Under the pieces are notes generated by a model, which was not told the origin of the DNA, searched no databases, and saw nothing but the letters and a program-made list of their open reading frames with translations. The translations under genes and the position numbers were made by a program. From positions 1 to 33,291 of the forward strand of contig SCTT01000227.1 of NCBI GenBank assembly GCA_004322435.1: DNA of 33,291 bases, given 5' to 3'. Source of the DNA: a bacterium (GTDB lineage Bacteria; Elusimicrobiota; Elusimicrobia; UBA1565). Positions 16,151 through 23,708 of this stretch are shown in pieces; position 1 is the first letter of the stretch, and each line of letters begins with the position of its first letter.

Positions 16151-16771
16151 ATGAGAATCCTCCTCGCCGTCGCCCTGCTGGCCCTCTCCTCCGCCTCCGG
16201 CTCCGCCGCCGAGAAGAACCGCCGCTACGTCAGCGCCGACATCCGGGGCACCTTCCGCGACCGCTGGGACATCTCGGACCACCAGGGCAAACTCTGGATG
16301 AACGTCTCCACCTTCGGCAACTCGGTCAATTTCAGCGGGCGGCCCATCTCGGGCTCGGTCTGGGGCGGGGGCAACAGCTGGTCCATCTCGGGCGGCTCGG
16401 TCTCCGGGACGGTCAGCAAGTTCGGCAACAGCCTGTCGGTGCGGGCGACCATCCACGGCCCGCGCGGCAGCCGCTGGGTGAACTTCGAGCTTTATGCGAT
16501 GGGGCCTATGGACGACCCCAACCGGGCGCCGTCCTTGAGCCTGAGCGGCATGGACGCGAACCTCAACTTTTCGCCCTCGTTTAACCGGGACTACTCGGTG
16601 AGCGGCTCCATCGACGAGGAGCGCTTCGGGGACGAGGGGCTGGCCGTGGCCTGCCTAGCGGCGGCCCTGGTCCTCAAGGAGCGACCGCAGACGGCCGCCA
16701 TTCCCGGCAAAGACTTCCTTAATAAGAGCGCGGTGGTCGCGCCCTTCCTCAAGACCGGCTTCGCGCGGTAG
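16151..16771 (+). CDS. Secreted Gly/Ser/Asn-rich beta-type protein, unknown
   Basis: A 206-residue protein from ATG 16151, with signal peptide MRILLAVALLALSSASGSAA. The mature part alternates polar and hydrophobic residues with many G, S, N and W, as in beta-sandwich or beta-helix folds. It contains a loose internal repeat: NVSTFGNSVNFSGRPISGSV, then SWSISGGSVSG, then SKFGNSLSVRA, where FGNS recurs about 43 residues apart. The C-terminal 40 residues look helical (LAVACLAAALVLKERP). No catalytic motif is seen and I do not recognise a family. Its TAG stop abuts the stop of the convergent operon at 16772 with no base between. Confidence 0.7.
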   Translation: MRILLAVALLALSSASGSAAEKNRRYVSADIRGTFRDRWDISDHQGKLWMNVSTFGNSVNFSGRPISGSVWGGGNSWSISGGSVSGTVSKFGNSLSVRATIHGPRGSRWVNFELYAMGPMDDPNRAPSLSLSGMDANLNFSPSFNRDYSVSGSIDEERFGDEGLAVACLAAALVLKERPQTAAIPGKDFLNKSAVVAPFLKTGFAR

Positions 16772-17824
16772 CTACCCCGCGGCCGGGGCCTCGTCCGAGC
16801 GCACGACCGCGAACTCCGGGTCCTTGTAGAAGGTCGTGAACACGAAGTAGCTGCCCCAACTCAAGACGAGCACGCTCCCGGTCAGCATCGCGTAGAACTT
16901 CTGGTAGCCGAAGGCCGCGAACAGACCGAACTGCATCGTCAGGCTCGTCACCTGGTAGAGGTGCATCATCGTCGAGTGGCTGATGGCGCCGACGCGGCGC
17001 ATCTGGTTGACCGCGGGGATGAGCGGCCCGCCCGAGACCATGCCCTGCAGGATGTTGATGAAGACCAAGGCCAGCCCCTGCGGGGTCATCACCAGCGGGT
17101 TCTCGCCGAGGGGGCCGAGCACCAGGCGGTTCAAGAACTCGAACCCGCAGAGCTGGATGTACACGAACACCATGTCCCCGACCTGGGCGTTGAACACGCG
17201 GACCATGCCGGTCATGCGCCCGAGGAACTTCATGTAGGTCTGCCCGAACACCGTGAAGACCGCGTCCTGGATCTGGTACCAGGAGGTCGAGAGCACGGCG
17301 CGCACCATCGGCAGCTCGCCCGAGTTCACGGCCTTCGACACGAAGAAGAGGCGGATGGCCAGGTTGAAGGTGAAGGTCTTCGTGGCGAGCCAGGTGTAGT
17401 CCTGGCGGTTGGGCTTCGTCATGGATTCTTTGAAGAGCCTCCCCATGTCGCGCAGGTAGCCCGCGTCGAAGCGCAGCGGCGCCGAGGCCTCCTTGCGCGC
17501 CGCCGCGTGCTGCTCGGCCGTGCGCGGCGGGGCGTCGGAGACCTTGTAGCAGGACAGCGCCCCGCCGCAGGCCTTCCGCGCCGCGCGCAGCATCGCCCGG
17601 TCCTCCGGGGAGAGGTCGGCCGGCGCGGAGGAGCCCATGCCTTCCGAGTACGTCTTCGTCGGCCAGATGTAGACGCTGGCGCCCGACCCGTTGGCGCCCA
17701 AAGGCGTGCCCGGGACCCAGGCCTGAAGCGCGCCCGCCTTCCCGACGCGGTACTCCCGGACCGCCGCGCCGTCCTTTTGGACGTCCTTGGCGACGATGAC
17801 GAACGTGTCGGCGGTGGGTTTCAT
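16772..17824 (-). CDS. Polytopic membrane protein of unrecognised family (paralogue 2)
   Basis: A 350-residue protein starting at ATG 17824, which overlaps the upstream stop by one base (TGATG). Residues 1-117 are soluble, with no signal peptide and a CGGALSC pair at 86-92. Residues about 118-345 match the 22277-23629 protein along their whole length: FKESMTKPNRQDYTWLATKTF against FAESATKPNKQDYMFLVTKTF, the shared block FTVFGQTYMKFLG, NRLVLGP.GENPLV, LQGMVSGG, and a terminal FGYQ segment. About six hydrophobic segments are present. I do not recognise the family. Being last in an operon with two alpha-glucan hydrolases, it may transport or dock maltodextrin, but nothing in the sequence proves it. 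Confidence 0.75.
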   Translation of the reverse strand: MKPTADTFVIVAKDVQKDGAAVREYRVGKAGALQAWVPGTPLGANGSGASVYIWPTKTYSEGMGSSAPADLSPEDRAMLRAARKACGGALSCYKVSDAPPRTAEQHAAARKEASAPLRFDAGYLRDMGRLFKESMTKPNRQDYTWLATKTFTFNLAIRLFFVSKAVNSGELPMVRAVLSTSWYQIQDAVFTVFGQTYMKFLGRMTGMVRVFNAQVGDMVFVYIQLCGFEFLNRLVLGPLGENPLVMTPQGLALVFINILQGMVSGGPLIPAVNQMRRVGAISHSTMMHLYQVTSLTMQFGLFAAFGYQKFYAMLTGSVLVLSWGSYFVFTTFYKDPEFAVVRSDEAPAAG

Positions 17825-20205
17825 CAGAGCTCCAGGAGGACGTGGTCGTAGACCTTGGGGACCTTCACGCCCGGCCCCTCGGTCGTGTAGAAATTCCAAT
17901 CTTCTTTCTTCGGGGCCACCGCGCGCAGCTCGCCCAGGTAGCCGTCCCAGGTCGAGAGGAACACCTTGACCCCCGAGAAGTCCGCCACCGGCGCGAAGTA
18001 GCCGCTCGAGAAGGTGAACTCGACGAGGTTGCGCTCCTTGTCGGCGCGCGCCGTCACGTCGCCCACCAGCGGCTTGCCGTACGCCTCCGGGGTCGAGTCC
18101 TCGGCCCCGAAAGAGCGCATGTCCCAGCCGTAGAGCAGGAACCCGGCGTTGAAGTCGAAGCCGGCCGGCGCGTAGCCGAGCTTCGGCAGGAACCGCTTGC
18201 CGGCCACGCCCGGGAAGTCGAAGAACACGCTGAAGTAGACGTGGTCGAAGCCGTGCGGCGGGTTCCACTCGTCGGTGACCTCGGTCATGCGCAGGCGGAG
18301 CTTGAGGTCGCGGCCGCTCGTCAAGGCGTCCACGCGCGAGAGGGAAAGCTGGCCGCGGTAGCTGGGGTCGGCCGGCGGCCGCACCATCCCGCCCAGACCC
18401 CCCTTCTGGCCCGCCGGCACCTTCGCTCGGGCCATCAGGCGGTAGGGGTTGCGGACGGTCACCGTCACGGGGGCCGACAGGGCCAGCCCGCCCTTCGACT
18501 TCGACAGGAGGCGCAGCTCGTGACGGCCGTTGCCGAGGCGCGTGGTGTCGAGCTCCACCGACCCGGCCGCGGGGTCGGCCAGCGGGACCCGCCTCCCGTG
18601 GTCGCCGTTGTCGAGCAAAGAGAGCTCGCAGGCCGGGTCCGGCAGCGCGTAGTCGAGCTTGACGGTGCCGCGCACCGTCTTGCGGGCCGGGGCGGAGAGC
18701 GTCGGGCCGTGGTTGGGGACGGGGGCCGCGGCGCCCTGCAGGATGAGGAATTCGTCGGGCTCGAGCAGGAAGGTGGCGGGGACGGAGGCTCGGCCCGCCG
18801 AGGAGAGCAGGACCTTGAGCCCCTCCCCCCCCGCGTCGCAGGCCACCGCGTTCGGGGCGGTGTTGAAGACCGAGAGCAGGCGCTCTCCTTTATAAGTGCT
18901 GGACCAGGCCAGCAGGCCCGGCCCGTGGCTCGAGCGCTCGAGGCGGAGCTTGCCGCGGCTGAGCGCCCGGTGGGCCTTGCGGAAGGCGATGAGCTCCCTC
19001 AGGAACTTGGCCAGCGGCGCCTCCAAATCCGCCTTCGCGTCGTCGAAGAAGTCCTCGCGCGCCCCGGTGAGCCCGGCCTCGGTGCCGTAGTAGACGCAGG
19101 GCAGGCCCGGCAGAGTGAAGAGGGCCGCCAAGGACTGGCGGACCGTGCCGGGCCCGGCCCGGGCGCTCATGCGCTCGATGTCGTGGTTGTCCAAAAAGTT
19201 GACCCACAGGTGCCGGTTCGCGCGCGCCGCCTTGAGCGCCCCTTTGAGGCGCTCGGTGGGCGCCTTGCGGTAGAAGACCTGGGTCAGCGCCTCGTTGAGC
19301 GGCAGGTCCACCGCCGCGTCGAGGCGCGGCCGGCCCGGCCCCTTGATGTAGGCGTTGATGGCCTTCGCGTCGTAGGACCAGACCTCGCCGAACACGAAGA
19401 AGTCCTTCTTGCCGCGCTTGGCGGCGTGGCGCTTGATGCCGTCGTCGTCGTAGAGGAACTTCTCGTAGAAGTCCTCGGGCGTGTAGTAGACGGTGTCGAC
19501 GCGGAAGCCGTCGACGCCCGCCTCGTCGATCCAGAACTTGTAGATGTCCTTGAAGCGCTGGACGGCCAAGGGCGAGCGCAGGTTGATGTCGTCCAGGTCG
19601 CCCATCGTCCAGGACAGCGTCTGCTCGCGGCTCTTGAAGTCGGCGATGTTCGGCGTGAAGTTGTAGACCGCGGCGCGCTTGTGCTCCGGGTTGTTCGGGT
19701 CGTTCATCCCGAAGACCGGGTCTTTGGGCGCCATCAGCGCCCCGTCGGCCAGCTTCCAGTTGAGCTCCGGCCGCGCCGGGTCGTAGCCCGCGCCTTCCAC
19801 CGTGAAGAAGTTGCCGGTGTGGTTCACGACGATGTCCTGGATGACCTTGAGCCCGTGCTCGTGGGCCTTGGCCACGAAGGCCTTGTAGTCGGCCAAGGTC
19901 CCGAAGTGCGGGTCCACCGCGGTGAAGTCGTAGGCCCAGTAGCCGTGGAAGCCCTTGGTCTTGATGTAGGGGTTCACCCACTGGTTGTGCACCGGCGGCG
20001 TGACCCAGACGGCGTCGTAGCCCATGGCCTTGAGGAAGGGCAGGCGCGCGGTGAGCCCTTTGAGGTCGCCGCCGTGGAAGCAGTCGTCGTCCTTGGGGTC
20101 GTACTCGCCCTTGCCGAAGTCGTCGTTGGACTTGTCGCCGTTGGCGAAGCGGTCGATGAGCGCCAGATAGACGACCTTGTCGCGCCAGGCGCCGAGAGGG
20201 TTCAC
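17824..20205 (-). CDS. GH13 alpha-amylase-like enzyme with C-terminal glucodextranase-C-like domain
   Basis: A 793-residue protein. GTG 20205 overlaps the upstream TGA (GTGA), which fixes the start even though the frame is open far upstream. There is no signal peptide: it begins MNPLGAWRDKVVYLALIDRF. The GH13 barrel covers residues about 8-400: DRFANGDKSNDD, DIVVNHT (region I), D237 in GFRVDTVYY, E274 in FGEVWSYD and D342 in FLDNHD, so the triad is complete. A beta-domain follows, then an Ig-like stretch near 490-580. The end (about 585-793) resembles the C-terminal membrane-associated domain of glucodextranase: FDHVYFSVFFDFPG, GWDMRSFGAED and VKVFLSTWDGYLG. Likely substrates are maltodextrins or related alpha-glucans. 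The missing signal peptide is odd for a protein carrying that domain. Confidence 0.85.
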   Translation of the reverse strand: MNPLGAWRDKVVYLALIDRFANGDKSNDDFGKGEYDPKDDDCFHGGDLKGLTARLPFLKAMGYDAVWVTPPVHNQWVNPYIKTKGFHGYWAYDFTAVDPHFGTLADYKAFVAKAHEHGLKVIQDIVVNHTGNFFTVEGAGYDPARPELNWKLADGALMAPKDPVFGMNDPNNPEHKRAAVYNFTPNIADFKSREQTLSWTMGDLDDINLRSPLAVQRFKDIYKFWIDEAGVDGFRVDTVYYTPEDFYEKFLYDDDGIKRHAAKRGKKDFFVFGEVWSYDAKAINAYIKGPGRPRLDAAVDLPLNEALTQVFYRKAPTERLKGALKAARANRHLWVNFLDNHDIERMSARAGPGTVRQSLAALFTLPGLPCVYYGTEAGLTGAREDFFDDAKADLEAPLAKFLRELIAFRKAHRALSRGKLRLERSSHGPGLLAWSSTYKGERLLSVFNTAPNAVACDAGGEGLKVLLSSAGRASVPATFLLEPDEFLILQGAAAPVPNHGPTLSAPARKTVRGTVKLDYALPDPACELSLLDNGDHGRRVPLADPAAGSVELDTTRLGNGRHELRLLSKSKGGLALSAPVTVTVRNPYRLMARAKVPAGQKGGLGGMVRPPADPSYRGQLSLSRVDALTSGRDLKLRLRMTEVTDEWNPPHGFDHVYFSVFFDFPGVAGKRFLPKLGYAPAGFDFNAGFLLYGWDMRSFGAEDSTPEAYGKPLVGDVTARADKERNLVEFTFSSGYFAPVADFSGVKVFLSTWDGYLGELRAVAPKKEDWNFYTTEGPGVKVPKVYDHVLLEL

Positions 20206-22280
20206 TTCGCCTTGCGGACCAGCACGCGCGCGCCGTGGGCGGGCACGCGCACCGTCACCTTGGACCCGCCCTCGGCCCCGGCGTGGGTCTCGACGCCGTA
20301 GGCGCCGTCGAGCGCGTCGGCCAGCGCGGTGCCGGCGGGGGTGAGGCCGCCGTCGACGAACATCTCCGCCTCGCGCGCCTCGCCCGCGGTGTTGAGGACC
20401 ACGACGACTTCCTGGCCCTCGTGGATGCGGCTGAAGGCGTAGATGCCGGCGCCCCAGGGGTCGGACCAGCGCACGTACTGGGCGCCGCGGCGGAGGGGCG
20501 CCAGGTCCTTGCGGGTCTCGGCGAGCTTCTGGAGCAGCTTGTAGGCCGGCGAGGCCGCGTCGAACTTGTCGCCCCGCGACCATTCCGACTTGAACTCGCC
20601 GTCGGCGAACATGTCCTCGCGGTTCTGCGGGTCGGCCGGGGCGTCGCCGCCCTCGGGCGTCAGGCGGCCCTGGACCTGGCGGAACGCCTGCTCGGCGCCG
20701 TAGTACACGAGCGGGATGCCCGTCGAGAACAGCAGGAAGGCGAAGGCGGCCTTGAGGAGCCCTTCGGGCTCGCCCTGGCGCAGGAAGCGGTAGGTGTCGT
20801 GGTTGTCGATGAAGCGGACGATGCGACCGAGCGCCCCGCCCAAAGCGTCGGCGGCGGCGCGGAAGCTGTCTTCCAGCTGGCGCGTCGGCGCCTTGCCGTG
20901 CAGCGCGAAGCTCTGGCGGCGGTACTCGGGGTAGTTGTAGCCCGAGTCCACGCCGCGGCTCAAATCGCCGAGCACCTCGCCGTCGACGCCGGTGGAATTC
21001 TCGCCGACCACGATGAAGTCCTTCTTGCCCAAGGAGGCCGCGTAGCGCTTGATCTCGGGGCCGAAGCGCGCGACGAACGAGGGCGCCATGTGGCGGATGG
21101 CGTCGAGGCGCACGCCGTCCACGTCGGTCTCCTTGAGCCACCACTGGGAGACCTTGATAAGGTCGTCCTGGACCTCGCGCTTCTCGGTGGCCCAGTGGCG
21201 GTAGTTGGGCGGGAAGTCGCCGAACTGGGACTGGTCGTGGTCGTTCCAATTGTCGATGACGCCGCGGCGCGTGAAATGCTCGGGATTCGCCATGTCGCGG
21301 GGCAAAAGCTCGTTGGTCCACTCCCCGATCTCCTTGGCCGGGCCGTCCATCCCCCGCCATTTGGAGCCCTCGGCGTACTCGAAGACGGGGCCGACGTGGT
21401 TGAGCACGAGGTCCAGGATGACGCGGATGCCGCGCTTGTGGGCCTCGGCGACCATCGTCTTGTAGTCGTCCATCGTGCCCACGTGCGGGTCGACGGCCAA
21501 GAGGTGCGTCGGCGCGTAGCCGTGGTAGGCCTCGGGGATGCCCATCGTCACCGGCGACATGATGATGGCCGTGACGCCCAGGCCCTTGAGATAGTCCAGC
21601 TTCTCGGTGACGCCCTTTATGTCGCCGCCGTGGCGCGAGACCCCGCTCTTCGGGTCGCCGACCGGCTTGCCGTCCTTGGAGCGGTTGAAGCGGTCGAGCA
21701 TCAGCGAGTAGACGACCTCGTCGCGCCAGTCCGCCGGGGAAGGGTAGTAGGTCTTACCGGGCGTGGGGATGACGTCGACGTCGGCCAGGCGCTCGGGGGT
21801 GCCGGCCGGGGGTTGGAGCTTGCCGAGGCGGCCCTGGGTCTGGGCGACCGCCTTCGCGACGGGAGCGGGCTCGGTGCGGGCGGCGTCCTTGGCGACCCGC
21901 TCAAGGTCGGCGGGGGTCGACTGGGCGGCAACCTGGACGGCGGGCCCGACGTCGGGGACGACGGCCTTGGCGCCGTCCTTGGGCGCCTCCGCCTTGGCGG
22001 CGTTGATGGCCGACGGGGCCGCCGGCTGCGCAAGAACCTGGACCGGCGCCGTCTGTATCCCTCTCCCGCTGGCGGGAGAGGGTAGGGTGAGGGTGGGCGC
22101 CGTGAGGCTTGGCGCCGTCAGCGTCGGCGAAAGCGTCGGCTTCGCGAGCGAGGCCCCGGCCGCGGCCGCGCCGGAGACTCCGACGGGAGCGACTTCGATG
22201 ACGGGGACGGCCGTCTTGACCTGGGCCGCCGACGGACTGACAAGGGCCGCCGAGAGCAAAGTCGCGAGCAGGCGCCTCAC
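20202..22280 (-). CDS. Secreted GH13 alpha-amylase-family glycoside hydrolase
   Basis: A 692-residue protein starting GTG 22280, overlapping the stop of the upstream membrane protein gene (GTGA). Residues 1-19 are a signal peptide ending SAAQ. The Pro/Ala/Thr linker to about 175 includes a palindromic repeat read as LTLPSPASGRG. The GH13 catalytic part spans about 183-600: VVYSLMLDRFNRSKDGKP, LDLVLNHVGP (region I), D393 in GVRLDAIRH, E427 in VGENSTG and D495 in FIDNHD, a full catalytic triad. The C-terminal beta-domain (about 610-692) ends VRVPAHGARVLVRKAK, as usual. It should hydrolyse alpha-1,4-glucans outside the cytoplasm. The exact specificity (amylase, neopullulanase or cyclomaltodextrinase type) is not clear. 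Confidence 0.88.
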   Translation of the reverse strand: MRRLLATLLSAALVSPSAAQVKTAVPVIEVAPVGVSGAAAAGASLAKPTLSPTLTAPSLTAPTLTLPSPASGRGIQTAPVQVLAQPAAPSAINAAKAEAPKDGAKAVVPDVGPAVQVAAQSTPADLERVAKDAARTEPAPVAKAVAQTQGRLGKLQPPAGTPERLADVDVIPTPGKTYYPSPADWRDEVVYSLMLDRFNRSKDGKPVGDPKSGVSRHGGDIKGVTEKLDYLKGLGVTAIIMSPVTMGIPEAYHGYAPTHLLAVDPHVGTMDDYKTMVAEAHKRGIRVILDLVLNHVGPVFEYAEGSKWRGMDGPAKEIGEWTNELLPRDMANPEHFTRRGVIDNWNDHDQSQFGDFPPNYRHWATEKREVQDDLIKVSQWWLKETDVDGVRLDAIRHMAPSFVARFGPEIKRYAASLGKKDFIVVGENSTGVDGEVLGDLSRGVDSGYNYPEYRRQSFALHGKAPTRQLEDSFRAAADALGGALGRIVRFIDNHDTYRFLRQGEPEGLLKAAFAFLLFSTGIPLVYYGAEQAFRQVQGRLTPEGGDAPADPQNREDMFADGEFKSEWSRGDKFDAASPAYKLLQKLAETRKDLAPLRRGAQYVRWSDPWGAGIYAFSRIHEGQEVVVVLNTAGEAREAEMFVDGGLTPAGTALADALDGAYGVETHAGAEGGSKVTVRVPAHGARVLVRKAK
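22059..22093. repeat. REP-like palindrome inside the secreted GH13 gene
   Basis: Unit with core CCCTCTCCCGC TG GCGGGAGAGGG and tail TAGGGTGAGGG on the plus strand. In the gene (minus strand) it is translated in frame as LTLPSPASGRG within the linker. Confidence 0.85.
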
Positions 22281-23629
22281 AGCTTGGGCTCCAGCCCCGG
22301 CTTGGGCTTCGCGAAGAAGGAGAGGCCGATGTAGGCCGTCCAGGACAGGACCATCAGCACGGTGGTCAGCACGGTGAACAGCCCCTGGTAACCGAAGGTG
22401 GCGAGGAGCCCCAGGTGCATCGTGAGGCTGGCCGCCTGGTAGAGGTAGTTGCTCGTCTTCTCGCTGATGAGGCCGGCGGCGCGCATCTTGTTGATGACCG
22501 GGATGAGCAGCCCGCCCGAGACCATGCCCTGGAGGTTGTTGAGGAGGAGAAGCCCGATGCCGCCGGCGGAGTAGACCAGCGGGTTCTCGCCGATGGGTCC
22601 CAGCACCAGCCGGTTCATGAACTCGGAGGCCACCAGCTGCACGTAGACGAAGAGGAGGTCGCCGAGCTTGGCGTTGCCGATGCGGAGCATCCCGGTCATC
22701 TTGCCGAGGAACTTCATGTAGGTCTGGCCGAACACAGTGAAGAAGGCGTCCTGGAGCTGGTACCAGGCGGTGGAGACGATGGCGCGCGTCAGACCCAGGT
22801 CGCCGCTGGTGACTCCCTTGATGGCGAAGGCGACGCGGACCGCGAGGTTCAAGCCGAAGGTCTTCGTCACCAGGAACATGTAGTCCTGCTTGTTCGGCTT
22901 GGTGGCGGACTCGGCGAAGAGCTTCTTGATGTCCTTGAGGTATTGGACGTTGAACTCGAAGAACTTGCGGCCGACGGTCGGGGCCGGGACCTTCGCCTCG
23001 GCGGGAGCCAGAGAAGGCTCGGGCGCCTTGAGGCCGTTCTGGGCGGCGGAGGCGGAGCGCAGGGACCCCTGTGGGCCGGCCGCGGGCTCGACGGCGTTGC
23101 CCGCCGCGCGGCGCGCGCCGTCGAAGTAGAGCGAGAGGGCGGGGGCGGCGTGCGCGCGGCCCTTGGCGAGCTCCCCGCCGACGGCGCGGAGTTCCTTAAC
23201 GACCATTTCCCCTCTCCCTTCCCCTTTCTCTTCTCCAATCTTTTCCCCTCTCCCGCTTGCGGGAGAGGGTAGGGTGAGGGAGGGAGACGCCGCCTGAGCG
23301 ACGGAGGCCGCCGCAACCGGCGCCAGAGCCGCGGCCGGGGCGGCGTGGGCCGCGACGGCCCCCACCTTGGGCGCCGCAGGCAAGGGGAGGAGCAAGGTGG
23401 GCGTCAGCGAAAGGGGCGAAGAGGCGATGGGCGAGAGCGTGGGCGCCGAGACCGCGGGAGCCACCGGGACCACGGGGGCGACGGCCGTCCCGCCCGTCAC
23501 GCGGCCGGTGACGACCTGCGCGGCGGCCTCAGAAATCAAAAGTCCCTGCTGGTTCAGCAGGGACAAGGTGAGGGTCAGAGCCGCGGCCTTTCGTCCGCGT
23601 CGCCCGAGGTCGTTGGCTGGCCACCTCAT
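22277..23629 (-). CDS. Membrane protein of unrecognised family with secreted linker (paralogue 1)
   Basis: A 450-residue protein, first in the four-gene operon. It begins with a long signal peptide (to about residue 38, ending SEAAAQ), then a linker of about 175 residues rich in Pro, Ala and Thr, with the motif LSLYFDGARRAAG and an in-frame palindromic repeat read as LTLPSPASGRGE. Residues about 217-450 are a multi-helix domain homologous to the protein at 16772-17824. Shared blocks include FTVFGQTYMKFLGKMTGM, RLVLGPIGENPLV, LQGMVSGG and LTMHLGLLATFGYQ. The conserved charged segment SATKPNKQDYMF precedes the first helix. I do not recognise the family. Flanking position and coupling suggest work with the GH13 enzymes, for example as carrier, channel or anchor. 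Confidence 0.78.
   Translation of the reverse strand: MRWPANDLGRRGRKAAALTLTLSLLNQQGLLISEAAAQVVTGRVTGGTAVAPVVPVAPAVSAPTLSPIASSPLSLTPTLLLPLPAAPKVGAVAAHAAPAAALAPVAAASVAQAASPSLTLPSPASGRGEKIGEEKGEGRGEMVVKELRAVGGELAKGRAHAAPALSLYFDGARRAAGNAVEPAAGPQGSLRSASAAQNGLKAPEPSLAPAEAKVPAPTVGRKFFEFNVQYLKDIKKLFAESATKPNKQDYMFLVTKTFGLNLAVRVAFAIKGVTSGDLGLTRAIVSTAWYQLQDAFFTVFGQTYMKFLGKMTGMLRIGNAKLGDLLFVYVQLVASEFMNRLVLGPIGENPLVYSAGGIGLLLLNNLQGMVSGGLLIPVINKMRAAGLISEKTSNYLYQAASLTMHLGLLATFGYQGLFTVLTTVLMVLSWTAYIGLSFFAKPKPGLEPKL
23246..23280. repeat. REP-like palindrome inside the membrane paralogue 1 gene
   Basis: Same unit as at 22059 (core CCCTCTCCCGC TT GCGGGAGAGGG, tail TAGGGTGAGGG), in the same orientation and same reading frame, giving LTLPSPASGRG. 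A pyrimidine-rich stretch on the plus strand borders it (about 23205-23245). Confidence 0.85.
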
Positions 23630-23700
23630 ACTCTGAGTCTAACGAGGGCCCTATAGGAAGGCATGGGCCCCCAGGCCGTCATATGGTCGTCATAGGGCCC
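23630..23700 (-). promoter_or_regulatory. Promoter region of the amylase / membrane-paralogue operon with inverted repeat
   Basis: On the minus strand TAGACT (23641-23636) lies 6 nt before ATG 23629. Just upstream are the inverted repeats GGGCCCTAT (23646-23654) and ATAGGGCCC (23692-23700), with another GGGCCC and CATATG between them. The repeat may be an operator or a terminator for the symporter gene ending at 23709; I cannot decide. Confidence 0.45.
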
Positions 23701-23708
23701 AGATGCCA

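Noticed and set aside
20206-21360. Upstream in-frame extension of the second GH13 gene
   Set aside because: The extension lies inside the first GH13 gene and is not protein-like; the GTGA overlap at 20202-20205 gives a sound start.
17842-22085. Two long plus-strand frames opposite the GH13 genes
   Set aside because: They lie opposite complete GH13 catalytic motifs and have low-complexity Val/Gly/Arg/Glu-rich translations.
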